DNA of 45,325 bases from Actinomycetota bacterium (GTDB taxonomy: Bacteria; Actinomycetota; Humimicrobiia; Humimicrobiales; Humimicrobiaceae). The stretch lies in the NCBI GenBank assembly GCA_026392215.1, contig JAPLCN010000202.1, positions 1-45,325 on the forward strand. The letters run 5' to 3'. The notes below the pieces were generated by a model, which was not told the DNA's origin, did not search any database, and saw only the letters and a program-made list of their open reading frames with translations. Below, piece by piece: positions 35,849 through 42,861 of this stretch; positions within the stretch are counted from its first letter, which is position 1, and the number at the start of each line of letters is the position of its first letter. A program made the translations under genes and the position numbers.

Positions 35849-36160
35849 TAAACTAAATAAAATAAATAAATTAATACCTATTATAAAATTAAGGCAAATA
35901 GAAAAAAATAAAAGAAAAATTTATTTTTTTATTTTATTTCTGCCTCCAAAAAAGTAAAAATCAAAAACAATAAAAAAATTTTTTATAGCTTTATAAAACT
36001 TAAATTTTACTATAGTTTAACAGTTTCTTCAATTTGAAAAAGCAACATTCTTGAAAAAACAATTAAAATCCAATTCCTATTGTGGAAAATTCATATTTTA
36101 TTTGTATGTCAGCGTCAGGAATATAAATTATGTTTACAAGCACACCGATATCAGGATTCT
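35849..36160. other. AT-rich intergenic region with no gene recognised
   Basis: Long A and T runs dominate. On the minus strand from about 36175 to 36072 a stop-bounded stretch reads ...GTVKNPDIGVLVNIIYIPDADIQ and ends FSTIGIGF, with less biased composition than its surroundings. It has no start codon or ribosome binding site, so it is at best a remnant. Promoter elements for plsY should lie here, but none is convincing. Confidence 0.4.
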
Positions 36161-36964
36161 TTACAGTACCTTTTGATTTAAAACGTAGTTATTTATGGCA
36201 AAAGCAACACCATTACTGTCATTATCAGGAACAATATAATCCGCAATTTTTTTTAAATCTTCAACCGAATTACCCATTGCGATGCCTATCCCGGCAAATT
36301 TAACAATTTCTAAATCATTATTGCTGTCTCCAATTGCCATTAATTCATCTTTTTCTATATCATACATTTCCATTACTTTGCGGACTGCCAGAAATTTATC
36401 TGCTTTGCTGTTAAATATCAAAAATGATGTTGGGCTTCCCCTTACGATTTTTATTGATTTGGATTTAATTTTGCTTTTTATGAATTCTTCAAACCCGTCA
36501 TTTTCATAGGCTGAAATTGAAAACATTATTGCCTTGCTTATTAATTCTTCTGATGCAACATTTTTTGTTTTTACTATCTTATCACCGGTATCAGTTACTA
36601 TTTTAAGATACGGGTGCTTTTCATCATAGTATAAAAGCCCATCATTTGCCCCGAGGGTAAGTCCCTTCCCCCACTCCCTGCAGAGGCTTATTATTTCTTT
36701 GCATTCTTCAGGTGGAACTTTAAGCTCAAACATTATTTTAGTGTAATTTTCAATAATCAGTGCTCCGGAATATGAAATCTGCGGAGTATCAAGATTTAAC
36801 ATTTTTGCCAGCTTGCCCACTATCAGGGAAGGTTTGGCGCTGGTTATTACTGATTTTATTCCATTTTCTCTGCATTTTGCTATTGCTTTTTTGTTTTCCC
36901 TGCTGATTTCTGATTTTGAATCAAAAAGAGTTCCATCAAGATCAATAGCTATGAGCTTTATCAA
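36161..36964 (-). CDS. Cof-type HAD-IIB phosphatase
   Basis: A 267-residue HAD-superfamily hydrolase, probably a sugar-phosphate or nucleotide phosphatase. Motif I is IDLDGTLFDSK (residues 7-17), motif II is VITSAKPS, motif III a Lys before ELMAIGDSNNDLEIVKFAG (motif IV) and IAMGNSVEDLKKIADYI completes the C-terminal motif. The IIB cap lies between. The start is TTG at 36964 with AGGGG seven bases before it. No obvious operon partner. Confidence 0.9.
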   Translation of the reverse strand: MIKLIAIDLDGTLFDSKSEISRENKKAIAKCRENGIKSVITSAKPSLIVGKLAKMLNLDTPQISYSGALIIENYTKIMFELKVPPEECKEIISLCREWGKGLTLGANDGLLYYDEKHPYLKIVTDTGDKIVKTKNVASEELISKAIMFSISAYENDGFEEFIKSKIKSKSIKIVRGSPTSFLIFNSKADKFLAVRKVMEMYDIEKDELMAIGDSNNDLEIVKFAGIGIAMGNSVEDLKKIADYIVPDNDSNGVAFAINNYVLNQKVL

Positions 36965-37167
36965 TTTTTAACCCCTAATCTTAAAAAAAAACTTTAACTG
37001 TTCTTATGCTATTTTAATAATTTATATACAATTTATATATATTGACAATTCACTTTAAAAATAAAACTTTAATTTTAAAACAAAGTTAAATTAGAATAAT
37101 TTAAAATATAAGCCAAAGAATTGCAATCTAATATTGAAAATATTAAATTGACCTTGGGTTATTGGGT

Positions 37168-38130
37168 TTAAGAGGTTTGAATATTTGCGCTTTGATGTTT
37201 ATTTAAAAAATCTTTAATTTCATTGCTAATTGAAATAATTTCTTCGTCATAATCAGTTAAATTAATTAATTCTTCCAGATCATTTTTTTGGGATTCTAAT
37301 TCTTTCTGAATTTCTGCTCTCCGGATTAAAATACTGTCAGATTTTTCAATTTTATCTTCCAACTCAACTATCTTCATATTATTGGTTTTAATTCTTTCCT
37401 GAATTTTAAAAAACTCTTTTTGAACTTCTGAAAAATTTAATTTTTCAATGTAATTCTTAGCTTCTCTTAATAAGAAATCAGCAAAATGATAAAGTTTTTT
37501 AACTTGAGTCTTGTATTCAGTTGTAGAATTTAAATATTCTTCTGTCGTTAAATATTCAAATTCAGGAGAATGCTGATCCATTTCAATTTTTGGATATTGT
37601 TCACTGAAACTGCTTATTCTATTTTTAAATTCTTCAATATTTCTGCCGCATGCTTTTGATATATACGCATCAAATCTGTTTTGCATTTCAAGATTTGCTT
37701 TTTCAGATTCATTTACAAGTTCATCTTTTTTCTTAATTAACTCCTTCTTCTCAATTTCTCTTGCTTTGCATATTCTTATGGTATCTTCAAGTTCCTTTTC
37801 TTTTATTCTTATAAAAGCTTTTTTTTCTAAAACCTTTAACTGATTTTCACTGTCTTTTTTTGAGTAAAGTTCCTCAAAATTTCTGATAATGTGGTTAAGT
37901 TCAAAAACTATTCTTTCCTTTTCTTCAATTTTTGTCTTTATGGCATTAAAATTGGACGAAGCATTATTGTAATTGGTGCTTATGGCTTTCTGTTTCTCAT
38001 TTAATACCAGGTTATATGAAGAAGCTATATTTTCATACAGCGAAAGCTTGGGCATATATATGGAGTTTTCTTCCCTAACCTTATATATAAAATTATTGCA
38101 GTTTGTTTTTATTTCCTGGAAAAGCCTCAT
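37168..38130 (-). CDS. Coiled-coil protein of unknown function
   Basis: Not recognised. The 320-residue product is rich in Lys, Glu and Ile with long heptad-like runs (for instance KTKIEEKERIVFELNHIIRN and KIVELEDKIEKSDSILIRR). No signal peptide and no membrane segment are visible, so a cytoplasmic, rod-like protein is likely. Its ATG overlaps the stop of the upstream gene by 4 bases (ATGA), so the two products are probably made in step and may interact. Function cannot be inferred. Confidence 0.7.
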   Translation of the reverse strand: MRLFQEIKTNCNNFIYKVREENSIYMPKLSLYENIASSYNLVLNEKQKAISTNYNNASSNFNAIKTKIEEKERIVFELNHIIRNFEELYSKKDSENQLKVLEKKAFIRIKEKELEDTIRICKAREIEKKELIKKKDELVNESEKANLEMQNRFDAYISKACGRNIEEFKNRISSFSEQYPKIEMDQHSPEFEYLTTEEYLNSTTEYKTQVKKLYHFADFLLREAKNYIEKLNFSEVQKEFFKIQERIKTNNMKIVELEDKIEKSDSILIRRAEIQKELESQKNDLEELINLTDYDEEIISISNEIKDFLNKHQSANIQTS

Positions 38131-38840
38131 TTTAACTCTGTTTCCTCTTCAGTATCTTTTTTATTTATAGTCTCATCTGTGCTTTTTCTTTGCACTGATT
38201 CTTCAATTACAATATCTTTGATTTCTGAATCTTTAATGTCAATTAAAATATACTTATTTATATTATTGTTTCTTAACCCTTCAATCATATTGCTGTAAAA
38301 TTTATTTATTAAACTTCTGTCCTCGATTCTTAAATTCATATCATTGCCAAGTTTTATTGATAAAATATCAGCATATGCTCTTACAAGCGTATTAATGTTT
38401 TCGTTGTACTGGTGTTTCGTTAGATAATCTTTTTTCAGGAAATTTTTCTGATTTGTGATCTCGGTATTCATATTCTCTATTATAAAAGATATATCCTTAT
38501 CTAAAATCTTCTTATATTCCTCATATTTCAGGCTTTCCTTTTCATTATTTTCCAGTATTACCGCTTTAATCATTCCTATTTCATTTTCTTCAATAAAATT
38601 GCCTTTAAATAGAAGGGGTAAATTTTTGGGCTGGTTATTCTTTGAGATTTTTAGAAAAATAATATTTTCAAATAATGGAAAGTAAACTTTTTGCTGCTTG
38701 TAATAAAGCTCATCGTTTATTTTTGTAAACTTGCATTGTGCATCAGGTTCTATAGTGAGCTGAACCCTGTCTTTAAAAAATCTTGAATTTTTTAATTGCA
38801 GCTTGTCGGGAGTAATTGTTTCACAAATTTCAAGGCTCAT
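38127..38840 (-). CDS. Protein of unknown function, coupled to the coiled-coil gene
   Basis: Not recognised. 237 residues with a beta-rich, mixed N-terminal half (ICETITPDKLQLKNSRFF, VQLTIEPDAQCKFTKIND) and a helical, charged C-terminal half. The last about 25 residues are a highly acidic tail (DETINKKDTEEETE). No signal peptide. The first gene of a two-gene unit with a 4-bp overlap, divergent from the sulfur-relay cluster. Its size, acidic tail and coiled-coil partner suggest a complex, but no function should be assigned. Confidence 0.65.
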   Translation of the reverse strand: MSLEICETITPDKLQLKNSRFFKDRVQLTIEPDAQCKFTKINDELYYKQQKVYFPLFENIIFLKISKNNQPKNLPLLFKGNFIEENEIGMIKAVILENNEKESLKYEEYKKILDKDISFIIENMNTEITNQKNFLKKDYLTKHQYNENINTLVRAYADILSIKLGNDMNLRIEDRSLINKFYSNMIEGLRNNNINKYILIDIKDSEIKDIVIEESVQRKSTDETINKKDTEEETELK

Positions 38841-38906
38841 TTATTTTTTCTCGGCATGTTCTATAATAAATCATGAAAAAATAATTAAATCATATAAATA
38901 ATAAAT

Positions 38907-38915
38907 TGGTATAAT
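38907..38915 (+). promoter_or_regulatory. Extended -10 element, candidate promoter of the IscS-like gene
   Basis: TGGTATAAT matches an extended -10 (TGn-TATAAT) and is followed by TAA. The same nonamer with similar flanks occurs at 40272-40280 before iscU. The leader would be about 150 bases. No clear -35 is needed for extended -10 promoters, and none is evident. Confidence 0.4.
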
Positions 38916-39069
38916 TAATTTAAATTATTTTTATATTAAAACTTTTTAAGAAAAATTACATCTAATTTAAAAACTGTAACTTTTATCTAATGAAATTAAT
39001 TAAGCATTATAAATTCACAAATATAATTAGTAAATTTATTTATGAAATAATTATAACAAAAGAGGGAAA

Positions 39070-40239
39070 ATGGAAAATAAAAATTTTATATATTTAGATA
39101 ACGCTTCTTCTACAAAAGCAGATGACAGAGTAATAGAAGAAATGCTTCCTTTTATTAAAGAACATTATGGCAATCCATCAAGTGTTCATCAGGCAGGAGC
39201 AGATGTAAGGGAAGGTATTGAAAATGCAAGAGTAAAAGTATCAGAACTGATTGGGGCAAACCCTGAAGAAATTTATTTTACTTCTTGCGGATCTGAATCA
39301 AACAATTTTGCCCTTATCGGAATTGCAGAAGCAAACCAAAGCAAAGGCAGGCACATAATTACTTCGGCTATAGAACATCTTTCAATCTTAAATCCACTTA
39401 AGGATCTCCAAAAGAAAGGATATGAGGCGTCCATTCTTACTGTTGATAAGGATGGATTTGTAAATCCCCAAGACATTAAAAAAGCTATCAGACCGGATAC
39501 AATCCTGATATCAATCATGCATGCAAATAATGAAATAGGCACTATTCAAAAAATTAAGGAAATTTCAGAAATTGCCAAAAGTGCAGGTGTTATATTCCAT
39601 AGCGATGGTGTTGCAACTGCAGGCATTATTGAACTGGATGTAAATGAGCTTGGCATGGATGCTTTAAGCTTTTCATCCCAGCAAATGTATGGACCTAAAG
39701 GCTCGGCGGCACTTTATGTAAGGAAAGGTGTTAGAATAAAACCATTTATTTTAGGAGGGGTTCAGGAAAAAGGAAGAAGAGCAGGAACAGAAAATGCTCC
39801 GGGGATAGCCGGATTTGGCAAGGCATGTGAAATAGCTAAACTTGAAATGAAATCAATCAATGAACGTTTAGTCATACTGAGGGATAAGCTTATAAAAGGT
39901 ATCATGGACAATATAAAAGAGGTTACTTTAAACGGATCGATGGAAAGCAGGCTTCCGGGAAACGTTCATGTAAGCTTTGAATATATTGAAGGTGAATCAA
40001 TTGTTCTCTTTTTGAACATGCAGGGAATAACTGTTGCCACAGGTTCATCATGCGCTTCACAGGCACTGAAAGTTTCGCATGTATGCACGTCAATCGGGCT
40101 TAGCCAGGCAACTGCCCAGGGTTCAATCCTGTTTTCAATAGGTAAATACAACACCGAAGCTGATATCGAAAAAGTAATTGAAGTTTTACCGCCAATTATT
40201 GATAAATTAAGGAAGATGTCACCACTATATAAAGGCTAA
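39070..40239 (+). CDS. IscS/NifS-like protein lacking the PLP-binding lysine
   Basis: A 389-residue protein with the full cysteine-desulfurase architecture: IYLDNASSTKADDRV at the start, TSCGSESNNFAL, AIEHLSILN (His stacking on PLP), HANNEIGTIQ, FHSDGVATAG (Asp to the pyridine N) and the mobile-loop Cys in GSSCASQAL (residue 328). At the cofactor site, where IscS reads SFSGHKIYGPKG with the Schiff-base lysine, this protein has SFSSQQMYGPKG, so the lysine position (residue 205) is Gln and the preceding His is also Gln. An archaeal IscS (Archaeoglobus fulgidus) is known to lack this lysine too. The surrounding sequence is intact, so this is not a decayed gene. Possible roles are scaffold, sulfur carrier or a non-canonical PLP protein. 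ATG with GAGGG before it. Confidence 0.85.
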   Translation: MENKNFIYLDNASSTKADDRVIEEMLPFIKEHYGNPSSVHQAGADVREGIENARVKVSELIGANPEEIYFTSCGSESNNFALIGIAEANQSKGRHIITSAIEHLSILNPLKDLQKKGYEASILTVDKDGFVNPQDIKKAIRPDTILISIMHANNEIGTIQKIKEISEIAKSAGVIFHSDGVATAGIIELDVNELGMDALSFSSQQMYGPKGSAALYVRKGVRIKPFILGGVQEKGRRAGTENAPGIAGFGKACEIAKLEMKSINERLVILRDKLIKGIMDNIKEVTLNGSMESRLPGNVHVSFEYIEGESIVLFLNMQGITVATGSSCASQALKVSHVCTSIGLSQATAQGSILFSIGKYNTEADIEKVIEVLPPIIDKLRKMSPLYKG

Positions 40240-40271
40240 AAGTATTAATTTTTTATAATGCTTTCATAGTC

Positions 40272-40280
40272 TGGTATAAT
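40272..40280 (+). promoter_or_regulatory. Extended -10 element, candidate promoter of iscU
   Basis: TGGTATAAT with a weak TTTATA about 17 bp upstream (40252-40257), within the 207-bp gap before iscU. It suggests that iscU-tusA-dsrE can be transcribed independently of the IscS-like gene. Confidence 0.4.
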
Positions 40281-40446
40281 TAAGCCATAACAGGATTTGA
40301 AAATTCTTGATTTATGGAGTAAATATTTTAATTGGCAGCTGGAGGTTATAAAATAAATTCCAAAATTTAAAAATTGTTGTATTATATAAGCTGTAAAAGT
40401 TACAAGCAAGTTGAAATTACAATAATTTAGAAACAGCGAGGAAATA

Positions 40447-40827
40447 ATGTTTCAATATAACGAAAAAGTAATGGACCATTTTGCAAACCCGAGAAATGTG
40501 GGCGAGATAGTAAATGCAGACGGTGTTGGCGAAGTTGGTAACCCTGTTTGTGGAGACATGATGACTTTTTACATAAAAGTTAAAGATGGCAAATTAGATG
40601 ATGTGAAATTTAAAACATTCGGATGCGGAGCGGCCATAGCTGTATCAAGCATGGTAAGCGAAATGGCTAAAGGAAAGACCCTTGAACAGGCAATGCAGAT
40701 ATCCAACAAGGATGTAGCAAAACAGCTTGGAGGCCTTCCTGAAAACAAGCTGCATTGCTCAAACCTTGGTGCAGATGCGCTTCATAAAGCAATAGAAAAT
40801 TACAGGCAACAACATAAGGAGATTTAA
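40447..40827 (+). CDS. iscU: Iron-sulfur cluster scaffold protein IscU
   Basis: A 126-residue NifU-N/IscU scaffold. The three cluster-ligand cysteines are intact: GNPVCGDMM with the adjacent Asp, FKTFGCGAAIAVSS and KLHCSNLGADAL. The N-terminal YNEKVMDHFANPRNVGEI is typical. It follows the lysine-less IscS-like gene, and its stop codon is immediately followed by the start of the TusA-like gene, so those two are translationally coupled. AGCGAGGAA precedes the ATG. It assembles and transfers [2Fe-2S]/[4Fe-4S] clusters. Confidence 0.95.
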   Translation: MFQYNEKVMDHFANPRNVGEIVNADGVGEVGNPVCGDMMTFYIKVKDGKLDDVKFKTFGCGAAIAVSSMVSEMAKGKTLEQAMQISNKDVAKQLGGLPENKLHCSNLGADALHKAIENYRQQHKEI

Positions 40828-41151
40828 ATGAATGAAAAGCAGTGCAAGTGCCCATATTGCGAACCGGAAGTAAAAGAAAATCTGGGAGATTTGTGTTCTC
40901 CCTGCAGCGTAGAGCCTAAAATCAAGCCTGATGAAATTCTTGACTGCACTGGTCTTTACTGTCCTGCACCGATTTTTGAAACTAGAAAGAAAATTGACGG
41001 CTTAAAGAAAAATCAGATACTTTTAATGATCGCAGACGACCCTGCTTCAGAAGAAGATATGAAAGCCTGGGCAAAAAGGACAGGCAATGAACTAATCAGC
41101 ATGGAAAAAGATAAAGACACCTTTAAATTCCTGATTAAAAAAACATCCTGA
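40828..41151 (+). CDS. TusA-like sulfurtransferase with Cys-rich N-terminus
   Basis: A 107-residue protein. From about residue 38 it is a TusA/SirA domain with LDCTGLYCPAPIFETRKKI, where Cys45 of the CPxP motif should carry the persulfide, and ILLMIADDPASEEDMKAWAKRTG. The first 37 residues are an addition containing C6xC8xxC11 and C23xxC26, which could bind a metal or [Fe-S] cluster. TusA proteins are usually about 75-80 residues without this part. The ATG directly follows the iscU stop. It probably moves sulfur between the IscS-like/IscU pair and the DsrE-like protein. Confidence 0.88.
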   Translation: MNEKQCKCPYCEPEVKENLGDLCSPCSVEPKIKPDEILDCTGLYCPAPIFETRKKIDGLKKNQILLMIADDPASEEDMKAWAKRTGNELISMEKDKDTFKFLIKKTS

Positions 41152-41217
41152 TTTTTTTACGTGATAATTTTTTCTGTTTTTTATTGGTAAAAGATATTCT
41201 TATTATTTTTTTTTAAT

Positions 41218-41326
41218 AATTAGTTTCTGGTGAACAATTCACTAAAGTTTAAAAAATTATGAAATTTTGAGCTTATAAAACTGGAAAATTTACAAAAAAA
41301 CTTAAGTTAATAACCAATAACTAATT
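41218..41326 (+). repeat. 109-bp inverted-terminus element, copy D
   Basis: AATTAGTTTCTGGTGAACAATTCAC...AACCAATAACTAATT, same orientation as copy C, with both termini complete. It fills the gap between the TusA-like stop and the DsrE-like ribosome binding site (AAGGAGG at 41334-41340). It is the only copy whose end does not touch a stop codon. Confidence 0.85.
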
Positions 41327-41345
41327 AAGCATTAAGGAGGACCCG

Positions 41346-41717
41346 ATGTCTATGAAAAAAATTTTATATGTTCAAACAAGCGGAACAAACACACCCCAAA
41401 GATTATATTCACCTTTTATTTTAGCTCAAACTGCAGTCGCCATGGATATTGAACCTATACTATATTTTTTAGGTGAAGGTATAACTGTAGTTATTAAGGG
41501 AAATGCTGAAAAAATTAAAATGGGCAGCTTCCCTTCCCTTAGAGAAGTCATGGATAAAACCGCTGAAATGGGAATTAAGATGATGATCTGCCAGCAAAGT
41601 ATGCAAGTATTCGGTCAGAACCTAAAACCGGAAGATTTTGTAGATTATGCTAAAATTGTTGGCGCAGCAACCTTAAATGATTTAGTCCTGGAAGCTGATG
41701 GAACAATGTGGTTCTAA
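41346..41717 (+). CDS. DsrE/DsrF-like sulfur relay protein
   Basis: A 123-residue DsrE-fold protein. The N-terminal KILYVQTSGTNTPQRLYSPF and AMDIEPILYFLGEGI match the family, and a single conserved-type cysteine lies in MMICQQSMQVF. AAGGAGG is ideally spaced before the ATG. Encoded after the TusA-like gene, from which it is separated by element D. Members of this family relay persulfides with TusA and Dsr/Tus proteins. Confidence 0.85.
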   Translation: MSMKKILYVQTSGTNTPQRLYSPFILAQTAVAMDIEPILYFLGEGITVVIKGNAEKIKMGSFPSLREVMDKTAEMGIKMMICQQSMQVFGQNLKPEDFVDYAKIVGAATLNDLVLEADGTMWF

Positions 41718-41780
41718 ATAAGATTTTACTTTTTAAAAAAATGTGTTATAATTTTTAATAATTTAATTTATATATTTATT

Positions 41781-41808
41781 TTGATAACTTGAAAATCTTA
41801 TATATAAA
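41781..41808 (+). promoter_or_regulatory. Candidate promoter of a small RNA
   Basis: TTGATA (41781-41786) is followed after 16 bp by TATAAA (41803-41808), with the hairpins and terminator starting immediately downstream. Confidence 0.35.
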
Positions 41809-41810
41809 GG

Positions 41811-41911
41811 GCAATTAATCCTTAGATTAATTAGCCATAACTACCTCCAAATAATTATTATTAATATATTTTTTAAATATAATAATTCTAAAAAGTGGAG
41901 GTAGTTTTTTT
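41811..41911 (+). ncRNA. Candidate small RNA of about 100 nt
   Basis: No ORF. A hairpin at 41810-41836 (GGC-AATTAATC, CTTA loop, GATTAATT-A-GCC) follows the candidate promoter. It is followed by a larger terminator hairpin whose loop-side arm carries ACTACCTCC, complementary to Shine-Dalgarno sequences. The arrangement promoter, stem, terminator is sRNA-like. It could instead be just the terminator of the sulfur cluster, 120 bases after the DsrE-like stop. Confidence 0.35.
41840..41911 (+). terminator. Rho-independent terminator
   Basis: ACTACCTCC (41840-41848) pairs perfectly with GGAGGTAGT (41897-41905), directly followed by a T7 run. An inner AATTATTAT/ATAATAATT stem would extend the hairpin. 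It closes the sulfur-relay transcription unit or a small RNA. Confidence 0.8.
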
Positions 41912-42107
41912 ATGTCCTAAATTCAATGCTTTTTCTTTACTTTTCACACATCATCTTTAGGATAAAATTAATTCTCTATCTGAATGCCTTAAAAAAAATT
42001 ATAAAACGTAAAGTTTGATAAAAATAATAAATTGCAAATAATTATTTACCTGAAGTTAATAATTATAGTACGGCTAATAGACTTGATATATTTATTTGGT
42101 AGGAATA

Positions 42108-42226
42108 GGAGACTGTCCGAGGACAAATATTTTTAAGTTAGAACCACAATATACCGTGCCTAACAGCAGACTGCTATACTGTATGTGGTATGAAAAAACT
42201 TAGATTCTTATTCTCGGACAAGCTCC
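42108..42226. mobile_element. Small inverted-repeat element (possible MITE), 119 bp
   Basis: The left end GGAGACTGTCCGAG (42108-42121) matches the reverse complement of the right end CTCGGACAAGCTCC (42213-42226) in 12 of 14 positions. TA flanks both ends, a possible 2-bp target duplication as in IS630-type elements. Inside, ACCACAATATAC...GTATGTGGT (42143-42189) can form a hairpin. No ORF, so non-autonomous if mobile. Confidence 0.45.
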
Positions 42227-42314
42227 TAGGACATTCTTATTGTTGGCATAACGAATATTACTTATTCTCGGACAAGCTCCTAGGACATTCTTATTGTTGG
42301 CATAACGAATATTA
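42207..42314. repeat. 54-bp tandem duplication
   Basis: The 54 bases at 42207-42260 are repeated exactly at 42261-42314. The unit begins CTTATTCTCGG (the right end of the small inverted-repeat element) and ends AACGAATATTA, the target sequence of the adjacent insertion sequence. The second copy stops precisely at the insertion-sequence boundary. Confidence 0.95.
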
Positions 42315-42402
42315 CTGAAATTTCACTATAAGAATCTGCCCTAAAAAACTTAGCTTAAAATATTGAAATTTCCTGGTATTTAAAGCAAATTTTTAAATTA
42401 TT

Positions 42403-42431
42403 TTGACAATTATCTTTTTTTAATTTAAAAT
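42403..42431 (+). promoter_or_regulatory. Transposase promoter
   Basis: TTGACA (42403-42408) and TAAAAT (42426-42431) with a 17-bp spacer, 35 bases upstream of the accessory ORF start. Confidence 0.6.
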
Positions 42432-42465
42432 CTTATCTGTAATAATAATATATACAATTAAGATA

Positions 42466-42861
42466 ATGGATTTATCTCAGCTAAGGAAAAAGATAAAAGA
42501 CTTAAACCTTGAGCGCTTTAAACTTGAAATGGAAATGATAAATTCTCTTTCAAGAAAAAGTATGCTGCCCGGCTCGGTGGTGGAAAAATATATAATATGC
42601 GGGAAAGAAGGCTGCAAGTGCAAAAAAGGTTCCCTTCACGGGCCGTTTTACTACTTAACGTATAAAGAAAACAAAAAGACAAAAATGATATTTTTAAAGA
42701 CAGCTATTAGCAAAAGAGCAAAAGTATTAAATGATAGCTACAAAAGCTTCAGAAAATTAAGGGCAAAAGTAAGCATGATAAACAGGCAGATACTGGCTTT
42801 AATGGATGAAATTGAAAAGATTAATACGGTAAGTCTATCCGGTATTAAAGAAGATGGATGA
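42466..42861 (+). CDS. Small accessory protein of the insertion sequence (DUF6788-like)
   Basis: 131 residues, Lys-rich and mostly helical at both ends. A central motif CGKEGCKCKKGSLHGPFYYL has the Cys-x4-Cys-x-Cys pattern of a small zinc-binding protein often found next to transposases; the DUF6788 match is from memory. It overlaps the transposase by 8 bases, implying coupled translation or reinitiation. Probable DNA-binding or regulatory partner. The ribosome binding site before ATG 42466 is weak. Confidence 0.75.
   Translation: MDLSQLRKKIKDLNLERFKLEMEMINSLSRKSMLPGSVVEKYIICGKEGCKCKKGSLHGPFYYLTYKENKKTKMIFLKTAISKRAKVLNDSYKSFRKLRAKVSMINRQILALMDEIEKINTVSLSGIKEDG

Noticed and set aside
36072-36175. 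Minus-strand stop-bounded stretch reading GTVKNPDIGV... and ending FSTIGIGF
   Set aside because: It has less biased composition than its surroundings but no start codon, no ribosome binding site and only about 33 codons. It could be a remnant, but there is not enough to call a gene.
36964-37167. Terminator or regulatory RNA between the HAD and coiled-coil genes
   Set aside because: Only A/T-rich sequence with no stable GC-containing stem was found.
12858-41326. The four repeats as a CRISPR array or REP-type palindromes
   Set aside because: They are single copies many kilobases apart with no spacers, and at 109 bp with A/T-rich bodies they do not fit GC-rich REP elements.
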